A stretch of 64,000 nt of DNA from positions 1 through 64,000 of the forward strand of contig CBDHYJ010000034.1 in assembly GCA_965275905.1 (NCBI GenBank), written 5' to 3'. Source of the DNA: CBDAQD01 sp965275905. GTDB taxonomy: Bacteria > Pseudomonadota > Alphaproteobacteria > Rhizobiales > JAJFHC01. The notes under the pieces were generated by a model. That model was not told where the DNA came from, searched no databases, and worked only from the letters and a program-made list of their open reading frames with translations. A program made the translations under genes and the position numbers. This document shows, in pieces, positions 52,709 through 62,109 of the stretch (positions are counted from its first letter, which is position 1; every line of letters begins with the position of its first letter).

Positions 52709-53311
52709 TCACAGCAGGACAACCGCCACCGAACCGGCCAGCAGGGTTGCCATGACGATGTTGAAAACCCGTACCTTGCGGTCGTCCTTGATCAGCCGGC
52801 GTATCATGACCCCGCAGACCGCCCATACGCTGAGTGCCGGCAAGTTAACGGCTGCAAAGACTGCGATCAGCAGGATGAGGCTGGTGAGATAGTCTGACGG
52901 CTGCGTGTAGGACACGGTGACGGCCAGGGCCACGGCCCAGGCTTTCGGATTGACCAGTTGCAGCAACGCAGCCTGGGGAAACGATATGGGCTTCACCGCC
53001 GCATCATCTGACAACGTCACACGTCCGGCGCGCGCGATCTTTGACGCGAGCCACAGAATGTAGGCAGCGCATCCGAACTTGAGGCCGGTCGACAGTGCAG
53101 GATTGTCCCGGAGCAGTTGCCCGACGCCGAGCCCGACAAGGAACACCATGGTCAGGAAGCCGAGGCTGATTCCGAGAATGAGCGGTACCGAGCGGCGGAA
53201 ACCGAAGTTCACGCCGGAAGCCAGCAGCAGGAAATTGCCGGGTCCCGGCGAGATTGACATCACGAACGCGAAGCCCGCGAGGGCCGCCATGGTGCTCAGG
53301 GTCATCGACAA
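52709..53311 (-). CDS. LysE-family translocator
   Basis: 200 residues, six helices. 'MSISPGPGNFLLLASGVNFG' is the LysE/RhtB signature (P-G-P), and 'LQLVNPKAWAVALAVTVSY' the second conserved element. Family members export amino acids or their analogues. It is divergent from an AraC-type regulator 91 bp away, which is the usual arrangement for an inducible exporter. Confidence 0.92.
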   Translation of the reverse strand: MSMTLSTMAALAGFAFVMSISPGPGNFLLLASGVNFGFRRSVPLILGISLGFLTMVFLVGLGVGQLLRDNPALSTGLKFGCAAYILWLASKIARAGRVTLSDDAAVKPISFPQAALLQLVNPKAWAVALAVTVSYTQPSDYLTSLILLIAVFAAVNLPALSVWAVCGVMIRRLIKDDRKVRVFNIVMATLLAGSVAVVLL

Positions 53312-53402
53312 TCACTCCGTCTGAATCCCTGGAAACCTGGCAATCTGCGATCGTTTCGTCACTGCTCATTAATCCAGAAAATTTATCCGAAAGTCTGATA
53401 AT

Positions 53403-54344
53403 ATGAGCGGAATGAAGAATTTTGATGCCCTATCCGATGTTCTTTCGTCGCTCCGCATCAGAGGCGACCTGTATTTTCGCGCCGATCTTCGCGGCGATTT
53501 CGCAGTCGAGTTGGGGGCTGAGCGGAGAATAATCCGTTTCCATCTGGTTCGGCGCGGCACCTGCTGGCTGACGCATGCAAACGGGCGGGTCGCGGAACTG
53601 ACACAGGGCGATCTCATTATTGTCCCCAACGGGGCCTCGCAGGTGCTGTCCAGCGCTCCCGGACTGCCGGCGCGCCCGCTGGAAGAGCTCCTGGCCTCGG
53701 GCAATCTCTCTGACGGCTTGCTGCGCTATCAGGGAGAGGGAGATGGGATGACGACTCTGCTGTGCGGGTTTTGCGGTTTCGATGAGGGGATCGACCACCC
53801 GCTGATGAAGCAACTGCCCGATTTCCTGCTGCTGCAGCCTGGCAATCTCGGTGACCAGCCCTGGGTAACGGCGACACTGCGGCTGATGGAACTGGAAGCG
53901 GACCTTGCAGCGCAGGGCATGGGCGCGATCATCAGCAAGACACTTGAAATCGTGCTCGCACAGTTGCTGCGGCGGCTCTCCGCCTCGGATGCGATACAGG
54001 ACAAAGGTTATATGGAGGCGCTGGCGGACCCGCAGTTGTCACGCGCACTCGGTGCCATCCACGCCGCACCCCAGCAGAATTGGACGCTTACCGATCTTGC
54101 GAAAGAGGCGGGGTTGTCGCGCGCCCGCTTCGCCGAACGATTCACTGCGACAGTCGGCCAGCCGCCAGGCGCGTATCTGACGGCATGGCGCCTGATCAAG
54201 GCCCGCGATCTTCTCAGGTCGACGGCGCTGAGTACGGAAGAGGTTGCGGCCAGATGCGGTTACGCTTCACTGCCATCCTTCACGCGGCGCTTCAAGAAAG
54301 CGTTCGGCGTCGGTCCCGGAACGTGGCGCCGGACCGCCCGGTGA
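53403..54344 (+). CDS. AraC-family regulator with cupin_6 sensor domain
   Basis: 313 residues. The N-terminal half is an AraC_binding/cupin_6 domain ('HLVRRGTCWLTHANGRVAEL', 'QGDLIIVPNGASQVLSS', 'LLCGFCGFDEGIDHPLMKQL'). The C-terminal AraC DNA-binding region carries 'LTDLAKEAGLSRARFAERF' and 'TEEVAARCGYASLPSFTRRF', ending 'KAFGVGPGTWRRTA'. ATG 53403, or ATG 53412 three codons on. It probably regulates the divergent LysE exporter. Confidence 0.92.
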   Translation: MSGMKNFDALSDVLSSLRIRGDLYFRADLRGDFAVELGAERRIIRFHLVRRGTCWLTHANGRVAELTQGDLIIVPNGASQVLSSAPGLPARPLEELLASGNLSDGLLRYQGEGDGMTTLLCGFCGFDEGIDHPLMKQLPDFLLLQPGNLGDQPWVTATLRLMELEADLAAQGMGAIISKTLEIVLAQLLRRLSASDAIQDKGYMEALADPQLSRALGAIHAAPQQNWTLTDLAKEAGLSRARFAERFTATVGQPPGAYLTAWRLIKARDLLRSTALSTEEVAARCGYASLPSFTRRFKKAFGVGPGTWRRTAR

Positions 54345-54393
54345 ATTCCGCAAAGACCCGCCGAGGCGGTCCATCCAGCGTGATGGCAGTCCT

Positions 54394-54678
54394 TTACGCG
54401 TCGCGGCGGGTAACGCTCGAATTGTTCGACATCGACTTCCACACGCGGACCACGAGCCAGATCGGGAACACGATGACGGCACCAAGCAGGAAGTAACGGA
54501 ACAGCCATTCGAACGCTTCGAAACCGAGATCGTAGATCCGTTCGATCAGCCGGAAGAACGAATCGACAATGTCGAACGGACTCAGGCCGAGCACGGAAAG
54601 AATGAAGCCGACGAGCAGTGAGATGATCGCCAGCCGCAGGAGAACGGCTACTGGTTGTCCGCCAAAGAATGAGTTCAT
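54394..54678 (-). CDS. Small DUF6460-like membrane protein
   Basis: 94 residues with two hydrophobic helices ('AVLLRLAIISLLVGFILSVL' and 'WLFRYFLLGAVIVFPIWLVV') separated by an amphipathic segment 'IERIYDLGFEAFEWLF'. This matches what I recall of alphaproteobacterial DUF6460 proteins. The function is unknown. Its ATG overlaps the stop of the Pmp3-like gene by 4 bp. Confidence 0.75.
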   Translation of the reverse strand: MNSFFGGQPVAVLLRLAIISLLVGFILSVLGLSPFDIVDSFFRLIERIYDLGFEAFEWLFRYFLLGAVIVFPIWLVVRVWKSMSNNSSVTRRDA

Positions 54679-54872
54679 GACGTTTCTCCGCGCATCATCC
54701 GATCGATCTTGCGGTCAGTCTCGAACTGGCTGAGGGCGTATACCGCCCAGATGGCCGCCGGCGCCCAGCCGATCAGCGTAATCTGCAGGATCAGGCACAC
54801 TATACCGGCAATCGGCCGTCCGATGGTGAAAAACACAAAGAACGGAAGAAGGATGGCAAGCAGAAGGCGCAA
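54675..54872 (-). CDS. YqaE/Pmp3-family membrane protein (UPF0057)
   Basis: 65 residues with two membrane helices. 'MRLLLAILLPFFVFFTIGRP', then 'LQITLIGWAPAAIWAVYAL', is the Pmp3/YqaE pattern (I-L-L-P-P/F, Q-x3-L-x-G-W-x-P). Yeast Pmp3 and relatives affect membrane potential and salt tolerance. It is co-transcribed with the next membrane protein. Confidence 0.9.
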   Translation of the reverse strand: MRLLLAILLPFFVFFTIGRPIAGIVCLILQITLIGWAPAAIWAVYALSQFETDRKIDRMMRGETS

Positions 54873-54977
54873 GGCGAAAGGTCCTTTGTTTCAGGTCAAC
54901 GCGAGCAAAATGATCGGGTGAAGCCACACTCGGTCATTAGATAGTGATTCGGAGGCGAAATTACCAGTTCACGGCGG

Positions 54978-56408
54978 TCAGGAGCCGACCGGCGTGTGAT
55001 TGAAGCCGGGCATGGCGAGCACCGCTTCCGCGCCGCCATACTGCTCCAGAAGGGCCTTCTGGTCGGCAAACGCGGCCGTATTGACCGCCTCCGGATCGAG
55101 GATTTTCCTCAGTTTCTGGTGCATTGCCCCGCATGCGGCCTGATGTTCGGGCTTCTCGCCCAGATCGTCCATTTCATGCGGATCGGTGCTCAGATCGAAC
55201 AGTTGCGGCGCATGCCCGCCAGCGTAGTGAACATATTTCAGGTCGCGGTGGCGGAGCATAAAAAAGCCGCTGGGGCTGCCGCCGTCGTGATATTCGCTCA
55301 GGATTATCCTGTCGGGATCGGGGCGCGTCGCGATTCTGGCGAGCGACCTGCTCTGCCACGGCGACTGCAGCGGGCGTTCCCCCAGCCCCACGACATGTTC
55401 AACCGTTGCCGCGATATCCGTAATCGAAACCGGCGTGTCGTTCACACCCGCCGGTACGCCCGGCCCCGCCATGATCAGCGGAACACCGACCGAGTCCTCG
55501 TACATCACCGATTTGGCCCAGAACCCGTGATTGCCAAGCATCTCGCCGTGATCGGACAGGTAGATCACGACCGTATCACGGGCCGTGCCTGACGTTTCAA
55601 GCGCCTCGAGCACCTGACGGATGTTGTCATCGAGGAAACTGCACAGACCAAAATAGGCGCGTCTGGCAATCCGGCGCGTCTCGTCATTGAAATGCGCGTC
55701 ATAGTCCCAGAATTGGGACATCTCCTGCAGCACCGGGTGGCGCGGCGGCTCGGCCAATCCGATCGGTTCCGGAATCTCGGCTCCTTCATAAAGATCGTAG
55801 AAGGGCTGCGGCGCGGTCAGCGGATAGTGCGGACTCACGAACGAAACAAACAGGGCCCAGGGTTCGTTGCGCAGCGCTCCGGCATACCGTCCGATCCAGC
55901 CGCGTGCCTGGTCCGTGATCTCCCGATCATAGTCCGTGTAGCTGGTATCGCCCGGCCCGACACCTTTCGCCATTTCAACGGCCTGATCAAATGCCGGCAA
56001 CGGATCGCGGACCAGGCCCTGAGGCCAGCCCTTGCCGTCATTGGCCAGGTGCATCGGGATGATTTCCTCGCTGAACCCGTTGTCGTCGTCCCGGGACCGG
56101 AAATGCAGCTTGCCGACCGAGACAACCGTGTGGCCGCCGTCGCGCAGGCGATGCATCCAGCTTTCGATCTGGCCATGGTAGGGCTGGGCGGAAGACCAGC
56201 AGCGATTTTCGTGCACATGCGTGCCCGTCGCGAGGCAGGCGCGTGCCGGAACGCAGATCGGCGAGGGCGTGTAGGCGCGGGTGAACCGGGTGCCAATATC
56301 CGCAAGCCGGTCGAGCGTCGGCGTTTGGGCGACCGGATGGCCGTAGCAGCCGGCGGCAGAGCGTGCATGTTCATCCGAGCACAGGATCAGAACGTTCTTT
56401 CCGGTCAT
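54978..56408 (-). CDS. Sulfatase-family hydrolase (choline-sulfatase-like)
   Basis: 476 residues with no signal peptide. Metal-site 'ILCSDEHARSAAGCYGHP', the formylglycine motif C-x-P-x-R at Cys52 ('SPICVPARACLATG'), and later 'YLSDHGEMLGNHGFWAKSVM' (D-H for calcium) mark a type I sulfatase or phosphonate hydrolase. Cys52 would need conversion to formylglycine. No maturase or sulfate-ester transporter is adjacent. The substrate is unknown; choline-sulfatase and phosphonate-monoester hydrolase are the nearest named types. Confidence 0.9.
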   Translation of the reverse strand: MTGKNVLILCSDEHARSAAGCYGHPVAQTPTLDRLADIGTRFTRAYTPSPICVPARACLATGTHVHENRCWSSAQPYHGQIESWMHRLRDGGHTVVSVGKLHFRSRDDDNGFSEEIIPMHLANDGKGWPQGLVRDPLPAFDQAVEMAKGVGPGDTSYTDYDREITDQARGWIGRYAGALRNEPWALFVSFVSPHYPLTAPQPFYDLYEGAEIPEPIGLAEPPRHPVLQEMSQFWDYDAHFNDETRRIARRAYFGLCSFLDDNIRQVLEALETSGTARDTVVIYLSDHGEMLGNHGFWAKSVMYEDSVGVPLIMAGPGVPAGVNDTPVSITDIAATVEHVVGLGERPLQSPWQSRSLARIATRPDPDRIILSEYHDGGSPSGFFMLRHRDLKYVHYAGGHAPQLFDLSTDPHEMDDLGEKPEHQAACGAMHQKLRKILDPEAVNTAAFADQKALLEQYGGAEAVLAMPGFNHTPVGS

Positions 56409-56518
56409 CCGCAGCAGTCCTCCGGATCGTAAAACAAGCGCATGTCGGCAGAACGATACAATCTGGTGCCATCTCGCTCTAGACTGCAGCGCGAATCGTC
56501 GTTTTTACAGCGGGAATC

Positions 56519-59056
56519 ATGTCTGACCGGACCGGTACCAAGGAGCGAAGCCAAGTGACGGCTCTCCCGGAGGAGTTCGCCGACTGGTTCGCCGCGCGCG
56601 GCTGGCAACCGCGAACGCATCAGCTTGAGGTTCTTGATACGGCGCTCTCCGGCCGGTCGGTCCTGCTGATCGCGCCGACCGGCGGTGGCAAGACGCTGGC
56701 CGGCTTCCTGCCGAGCCTCGTTGAACTGGCTGGCGCCGGGCGAAAGCCGGGCGGAGGCAAGTCCGGACTGCATACGCTCTACATTTCTCCGCTGAAGGCT
56801 CTCGCCGTTGACGTGGCGCGCAATCTGGAGATGCCGATCGACGAAATCGGGCTCGATATCCGGGTCGAAACCCGTACCGGCGATACGCCGCAATCCAAGC
56901 GGCGGAGACAGCTCACCTCGCCGCCGGACATTCTGATGACGACCCCCGAACAGGTGGCACTTTTGATCGCGAACGACAATGCAGAGCGGTATTTCGCGGG
57001 TCTCAAATCCATCGTCCTCGATGAACTGCATGCTCTGGCGCCGTCCAAACGCGGCTCTTTGCTGGCGCTGGGACTGGCGCGGCTCGCAACGATTGCGCCG
57101 GACTGCCGCCGCATCGGTCTGTCGGCGACGGTTGCTCAACCGGATGATTTGCGCGCCTTTCTCGTTCCACAGGGCGATGGAAGAGACAGAACCCTGAGCA
57201 ACTTCGTAACCGTTGAAGACGGCGCCAGGCCCGATATCAGTATTCTGGAATCGTCCGAACGTGTGCCGTGGTCGGGTCATTCGGCGCGATACGCCTATCC
57301 TGAGGTCTACGATGCCATCCGGGCCAACAAGATGGTCCTGATCTTCGTCAACACCCGGTCGCAGGCCGAGATGGTGTTTCAGGATCTGTGGCGCCAGAAC
57401 GAGGATGTGCTCCCCATCGCGCTTCATCATGGTTCCCTCGATGTCGGCCAGCGGCGCAAGGTCGAGGCGGCCATGGCCGACGGGAAACTGCGTGCGGTTG
57501 TCTGCACCTCGACGCTGGATCTCGGAATCGACTGGGGTGACGTCGATCTGGTCATCAACATCGGCGCGCCCAAGGGTGCCAGCCGGCTGATGCAGCGGAT
57601 CGGCCGGGCCAATCACCGTATGGACGAGCCCAGCCGCGCGTTGCTTGTCCCGGCCAATCGCTTCGAGGTCCTGGAGTGTCGCGCGGCACAGGAGGCCGCC
57701 GCGCGCGGCGATCAGGACAGCCAGCCGCCACTCGAGCGGCCGCTCGACGTGCTGGCCCAGCACGTCATGGGGACGGCCTGCGCCGGACCGTTTTTTGCAG
57801 ACGACCTGTTCGCGGAAGTCAGAAGCGCGTCGGTCTACGCCAGCCTGACCCGCGAGGAATTCGATCGCGTCATCGACTTCGTTGCGACCGGCGGTTATGC
57901 GTTGCGCAGCTACGACAGGTTTGCACGCCTGAAAGTGCAGCCGGACGGACGCTATCGCCTGGCCCACCCCCGCATGGCGCAGCAGTACCGCCTGAACATC
58001 GGCACGATTGTCGAGGCGCCCATGCTGAAAGTGAGGCTCGTGCGCCGCAGGACGGCCGGCGGAAAGACGCTTCCGGCACGCGGCGGCCGGGTTCTGGGTG
58101 AGATCGAGGAATGGTTCATCGATCAGTTGGCGCCTGGCGATACATTCCTTTTCGCGGGGCAAATTCTGCGGTTCGAGGGGCTGTCGGAGACCGAAGCGCT
58201 TGTCAGCCGGTCAAATGCCGAGGAACCGAAGATCCCGTCCTACATGGGAGGCAAGTTCCCGCTCTCAACCTATCTGGCCGACCGGGTACGGCAGATGCTG
58301 GCGAGTCCCGAGGACTGGCGCCATCTGCCTGCCCAGGTTCGCGAATGGCTGTCTATTCAGAGATACAAGTCTGTTCTGCCCGATCCTCAGGACCTGCTGG
58401 TCGAGACGTTCCCGCGCGGCAGCCGTTATTATCTGGTCTGCTATCCGTTCGAAGGCCGGCTCGCGCACCAGACTCTCGGCATGTTGCTGACGCGCCGCCT
58501 GGAGCGTCTCGGTGCTCGTCCGCTGGGCTTCGTCGCGAGCGAATACGCGCTCGCCGTCTGGGGGCTGCGGGACTTGAGCCTGATGAGCCATGCCGGAAAG
58601 CTGTCATTTGCCAGCCTTTTCGATGAAGACATGCTGGGAGACGACCTGGATGCATGGCTGGCGGAATCGAGCCTGATGAAACGCACGTTCCGGGCCTGCG
58701 CCATTATCGCCGGGCTGATTGAGCGCCGGTTCCCCGGCCAGGAGAAAACGGGCCGCCAGGTCACTGTCTCTTCGGACCTGATCTACGACGTGCTTCGAGA
58801 GCACGAGCCGGATCACATTCTGCTTCGCGCGACCTGGGACGATGCGGCCTCCGGACTGCTGGATATCTCGAGACTGGGAGACCTTCTGCGCCGCGTGCGC
58901 GGGCGCATCGTCCACCGGTCGCTCGACGCGGTCTCGCCGCTGGCGGTCCCGGTGATGCTTGAGATTGGGCGCGAACCGGTTTATGGCGAAGCGAGCGAGG
59001 CGCTGCTGGCCGAGGCAGCGGACGCTCTGATCGAGGAGGCAACGAGGCTTGTCTGA
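56519..59056 (+). CDS. Lhr-type DEXH helicase of the ligase-associated DNA repair set
   Basis: 845 residues. Walker A 'LLIAPTGGGKTLAGFLPSLV' (about 50-69), DEVH-type motif II 'SIVLDELHALAPSKRG' (about 163-178), 'GLSATVAQPDDLRAF', then a second RecA domain with 'VLIFVNTRSQAEMVFQDLWR', 'VVCTSTLDLGIDWGDVDLVI' and 'RLMQRIGRANHRMDEPSRAL'. The C-terminal WH and beta-sheet region follows the Lhr core. The pairing with PdeM directly downstream is diagnostic of the ligase-associated helicase; the ATP-dependent ligase and the partner exonuclease are not in this window. Confidence 0.93.
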   Translation: MSDRTGTKERSQVTALPEEFADWFAARGWQPRTHQLEVLDTALSGRSVLLIAPTGGGKTLAGFLPSLVELAGAGRKPGGGKSGLHTLYISPLKALAVDVARNLEMPIDEIGLDIRVETRTGDTPQSKRRRQLTSPPDILMTTPEQVALLIANDNAERYFAGLKSIVLDELHALAPSKRGSLLALGLARLATIAPDCRRIGLSATVAQPDDLRAFLVPQGDGRDRTLSNFVTVEDGARPDISILESSERVPWSGHSARYAYPEVYDAIRANKMVLIFVNTRSQAEMVFQDLWRQNEDVLPIALHHGSLDVGQRRKVEAAMADGKLRAVVCTSTLDLGIDWGDVDLVINIGAPKGASRLMQRIGRANHRMDEPSRALLVPANRFEVLECRAAQEAAARGDQDSQPPLERPLDVLAQHVMGTACAGPFFADDLFAEVRSASVYASLTREEFDRVIDFVATGGYALRSYDRFARLKVQPDGRYRLAHPRMAQQYRLNIGTIVEAPMLKVRLVRRRTAGGKTLPARGGRVLGEIEEWFIDQLAPGDTFLFAGQILRFEGLSETEALVSRSNAEEPKIPSYMGGKFPLSTYLADRVRQMLASPEDWRHLPAQVREWLSIQRYKSVLPDPQDLLVETFPRGSRYYLVCYPFEGRLAHQTLGMLLTRRLERLGARPLGFVASEYALAVWGLRDLSLMSHAGKLSFASLFDEDMLGDDLDAWLAESSLMKRTFRACAIIAGLIERRFPGQEKTGRQVTVSSDLIYDVLREHEPDHILLRATWDDAASGLLDISRLGDLLRRVRGRIVHRSLDAVSPLAVPVMLEIGREPVYGEASEALLAEAADALIEEATRLV

Positions 59057-59783
59057 ACCGGCGTCGGACAGGAATCAGCAGCAATCGCCACCAGAACCTG
59101 CGGCGCGAGAGCTGAAGATTTGTGGAATGGAGGCGACGCCCGATACCAGCGGCGCGCTCTATGTTCAGAGCGTCGACACCCTGATTGTCTCGGATCTCCA
59201 TTTCGAGAAGGGGTCTTCGTTTGCAGCCCGGGGTGTGCATCTCCCGCCATATGACACGCGCTCCACCCTGGGGCTCCTGGAGCAGGTCTGCGAGAAGTAT
59301 CGCCCGTCAACGGTCATCGCGTTGGGCGACAGTTTTCACGACGGCGGAGCGGCGGCACGCATGTCCGGTGATGATCGTCAGCGCATTCACGCTCTGACGG
59401 ATGCGCAGAACTGGATCTGGGTCACTGGCAATCACGATCCCGAGCCGCCGGATGATCTTGGCGGCACAGTCGCGGAACAGGTCGAGATCGGCCCACTCAC
59501 TCTGCGGCACGAGCCGCAGCCGGCACCCGCGACCGGAGAGATTGCCGGACACCTTCACCCGGCAGCCGTGGTCGTGATGCGCGGCCGGAGGCTGCGGCGG
59601 CGCTGTTTCGTCACCGATGCAACCCGGCTGATCATGCCGGCTTTCGGTGCCTATACCGGCGGGCTGAATGTTCGGGCGAAGGCCTTTGCGGGGCTGTTTT
59701 CCGGCCTCAAGTTCAATGCCTGGATGATCGGGCGTGATGGCGTCTATCCGGTAAGCGGTCGGCGCCTGCGTGCGGAAACCTAG
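59049..59783 (+). CDS. pdeM: Ligase-associated DNA damage response endonuclease PdeM
   Basis: 244 residues of the calcineurin-like metallophosphoesterase fold: 'TLIVSDLHFEKGSSFAARG' (D-x-H), 'VIALGDSFHDGG' (G-D), 'WVTGNHDPEP' (G-N-H-D) and 'IAGHLHPAAVV' (G-H-x-H). 'DLHFEKGSSFA' is specific to PdeM. The TTG at 59049 overlaps the helicase stop by 8 bp and gives a charged leader; a start at ATG 59127 would remove it. It works with the Lhr helicase in DNA repair. Confidence 0.92.
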   Translation: MSEPASDRNQQQSPPEPAARELKICGMEATPDTSGALYVQSVDTLIVSDLHFEKGSSFAARGVHLPPYDTRSTLGLLEQVCEKYRPSTVIALGDSFHDGGAAARMSGDDRQRIHALTDAQNWIWVTGNHDPEPPDDLGGTVAEQVEIGPLTLRHEPQPAPATGEIAGHLHPAAVVVMRGRRLRRRCFVTDATRLIMPAFGAYTGGLNVRAKAFAGLFSGLKFNAWMIGRDGVYPVSGRRLRAET

Positions 59784-59786
59784 ACG

Positions 59787-60266
59787 TCATCCTACGATCA
59801 GTTTGGCAATTCCGGCCACCAGACAGGCGACAGCAACAGTCGTCAACTGAAGTCTCAGCGTGCCGTACCAGCGGGGCAACCGGCCCTGTTCGACACTCAT
59901 GACGTCCCAGAGGCACTGCACGATGAAGCCCGTGATGAGTATGCCGAGAGCCAGGATTGGTCCCGGCAGGAATGCCACCCAGGCGACAATGGACGGCAAC
60001 ACGCTCAGGCCCAGTTCGCGATTGCGGTCCGGTCCGGCAAGCGGCCCGATGCAGACCCCCCAGCGCACGCCGCCCAGGAACGACAGGATGACAGCACCAT
60101 AGGCCATGAGCATCTTGTGCGCTGTCGCCGCGGTGCCGGCGTCCGTTGCGAACCAAATCAGGCCGGCGGTCAGCAAGAACGGCAGCAGGCCGGCATAGCC
60201 CATCAGGCGGGCGATGCCCGGCATCTCCTTCCGATCTCCGATCTGGTCTGTCGAATATTGTACCAT
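59787..60266 (-). CDS. DUF3429-family membrane protein
   Basis: 159 residues with four or five hydrophobic helices. 'LLPFLLTAGLIWFAT', 'MLMAYGAVILSFLGGVRWGV' and 'LSVLPSIVAWVAFLP' are characteristic of DUF3429. The function is unknown. It follows the TIGR02186 gene by 33 bp and converges on pdeM with 3 bp between stops. Confidence 0.88.
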   Translation of the reverse strand: MVQYSTDQIGDRKEMPGIARLMGYAGLLPFLLTAGLIWFATDAGTAATAHKMLMAYGAVILSFLGGVRWGVCIGPLAGPDRNRELGLSVLPSIVAWVAFLPGPILALGILITGFIVQCLWDVMSVEQGRLPRWYGTLRLQLTTVAVACLVAGIAKLIVG

Positions 60267-60299
60267 CGCCGTCCGAAAAACGCGTTGTGGCGACCCGGA

Positions 60300-61088
60300 T
60301 CAGCGGTTGCGGAATGCGACCGCGGCGAGCCAGCCCGAGAACAGGGCAAGCATGACCGCAACGACGCCGTAGAGCAATGGTTGCCGGTGAGCGAGGTTAA
60401 AGACGAATCGCTCGAAACCGCTCTTGTTGATGTAAAGCGGTGAGGCCTGTGCGTGGATGACGTTGCCTTCGCGGAACAGGAACACCTCCGCGGTGTAGAT
60501 CCCGATCGGAACGTTTGCGGGGATATCGACGTTGGCCCGGAACAGCGTATTGCCCAGGAACGTGACGCCCCCGGCAACCTCGGTATAGAGCTCCTGTTCT
60601 TTCATCAGCCTGACAATGGCTTCGCTATATGGCGTCTCCTCCCGGGATGTTTCGGTGACGCCCTTTCTCTGGATGAATCGCATGTACCGCGTGCCGATCT
60701 GGTGGCGCTCCAGAACCTCTTTCGACGCAATCGCCTCCAGAGGGCGGGTGCTGACGACGGCGTAATATCCGGGAACGCCCTCGAACGTTTCCGCGCCAAA
60801 ATTCATCCAGATGCCGGCGATCCGCGACTTCTCGCGAACCGTGATGTCCTGTGCCGGTCCTCTCACGACAACCACGATGTCTCGCGCGAGCGCCCTTATC
60901 TCGGGCGACTCCGTCTCGACCGCTCCGAACAGCAGGAGCTGCGTGCCTGTAAAGTTGGACCGGATTGCCACCAGATGATCGGAGAGATCGGTGACCAGTT
61001 CCTCGCCGCGGCTGACAGTCGGATTGGCAACCAGCCCATAGACTGCGACCAGGAAGGCGAGGACGGTGGCTCTCAGGCGCGACGACAT
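60300..61088 (-). CDS. TIGR02186-family periplasmic/membrane-anchored protein
   Basis: 262 residues. Signal peptide (about 1-28), mature start near 'EELVTDLSDHLVAIRSNFTG', then 'LLLFGAVETESPEIRALARD', 'DIVVVVRGPAQDITVREKSR', 'GIWMNFGAETFEGVPGYYAV' and 'LFRANVDIPANVPIGIYTAE', with one C-terminal helix (about 238-258). These features match TIGR02186. It is 1 bp downstream of a TauE/SafE transporter, with which this family regularly occurs, so a shared role in export of a sulfur-containing anion is likely but unproven. Confidence 0.88.
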   Translation of the reverse strand: MSSRLRATVLAFLVAVYGLVANPTVSRGEELVTDLSDHLVAIRSNFTGTQLLLFGAVETESPEIRALARDIVVVVRGPAQDITVREKSRIAGIWMNFGAETFEGVPGYYAVVSTRPLEAIASKEVLERHQIGTRYMRFIQRKGVTETSREETPYSEAIVRLMKEQELYTEVAGGVTFLGNTLFRANVDIPANVPIGIYTAEVFLFREGNVIHAQASPLYINKSGFERFVFNLAHRQPLLYGVVAVMLALFSGWLAAVAFRNR

Positions 61089-61089
61089 C

Positions 61090-62022
61090 TCAGTGACCTC
61101 CCGACACGCCGGCTGGCGACATTGAGAACAGCTCGCCCGGGGTCAGCACCAGACCGAGCGCGAGGCGAATGCACACGGCGAGCACCATAAGCGCCAGAAG
61201 CGCCCTCAGTTGTTCACCGCGTAGTTTCTGTCCCGCCCGGGCGCCGAACTGGGCGCCGATCACGCCTCCCGCGAGGAGCAGGAGTGCCAGGACCGCATCG
61301 ACCGTCTGGTTTTGAACCGAGTGCAGGACGGTCACGAGACTGGTGACGAAGATAATCTGAAACAGAGACGTTCCGACCACCACATTTGTCGGCATGCGCA
61401 GCAGATAAATCATTGCCGGCACCATGATGAACCCGCCGCCGACGCCCATGATGGCGGCAAGCACGCCAACCGATGCACCGATGGCCAGTGGTGGAATCAC
61501 GCTGATGTAGAGTTTCGAGCTCCGGAACCGGGTCTTGAAGGGCAGGCCGTGGATCCAGTTGTGCTGGCCTGAGCGGCGTACAGGCGCGCCGGAGCCGCTC
61601 CTGGAGCGCTTGATGGCGCGCAGACTCTCGATCAGCATCAGGCCGCCGATGACGCCCAGAAACACCACGTAGCAAAGAGAAATAAGCAGGTCTACCTGAC
61701 CCAGCGTGCGCAACAGACTGAATATCCAGACCCCGAGGAATGATCCGGCTATGCCGCCTGTGAGCAGGACGACGCCCATCTTGATGTCGACCGCGCGCCG
61801 CCGCCAGTGGACAAGCGCGCCCGAGACCGATGATGCAACAATCTGATTGGCTTCGGTAGCCACGGCCACGGCCGGGGGGATGCCCGCGAAAATCAGCAGT
61901 GGGGTCATTAGAAAGCCGCCACCGACGCCGAACATGCCGGAGAGAAAGCCGACCGCGCCCCCCATGCCCAGGATGATCAGGACATTTACCGAAAGCTCAG
62001 CGATCGGAAGGTATATCTGCAT
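61090..62022 (-). CDS. TauE/SafE-family anion exporter
   Basis: 310 residues from ATG 62022 ('MQIYLPIAELSVNVL'). Two TauE repeats carry 'GFLSGMFGVGGGFLMTPLLI' and 'GVLAAIMGVGGGFIMVPAMI', the glycine-rich signature, separated by a cytoplasmic loop of about 55 residues that is longer than usual. Eight or so membrane helices. Family members export sulfite, sulfoacetate or related anions. It is co-transcribed with the TIGR02186 gene. Confidence 0.9.
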   Translation of the reverse strand: MQIYLPIAELSVNVLIILGMGGAVGFLSGMFGVGGGFLMTPLLIFAGIPPAVAVATEANQIVASSVSGALVHWRRRAVDIKMGVVLLTGGIAGSFLGVWIFSLLRTLGQVDLLISLCYVVFLGVIGGLMLIESLRAIKRSRSGSGAPVRRSGQHNWIHGLPFKTRFRSSKLYISVIPPLAIGASVGVLAAIMGVGGGFIMVPAMIYLLRMPTNVVVGTSLFQIIFVTSLVTVLHSVQNQTVDAVLALLLLAGGVIGAQFGARAGQKLRGEQLRALLALMVLAVCIRLALGLVLTPGELFSMSPAGVSGGH

Positions 62023-62109
62023 TACGGGCGCGGATCCGGGACCGGAGGCAATGTAAGCGGCTACACATGGCAGAACTGCCAAAGTGCTTGGTTTATCCGG
62101 TTAAACGCC

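Noticed and set aside
56405..58162. 585-residue open frame antisense to the Lhr-type helicase
   Set aside because: Antisense shadow; helicase motifs on the plus strand are complete and continuous.
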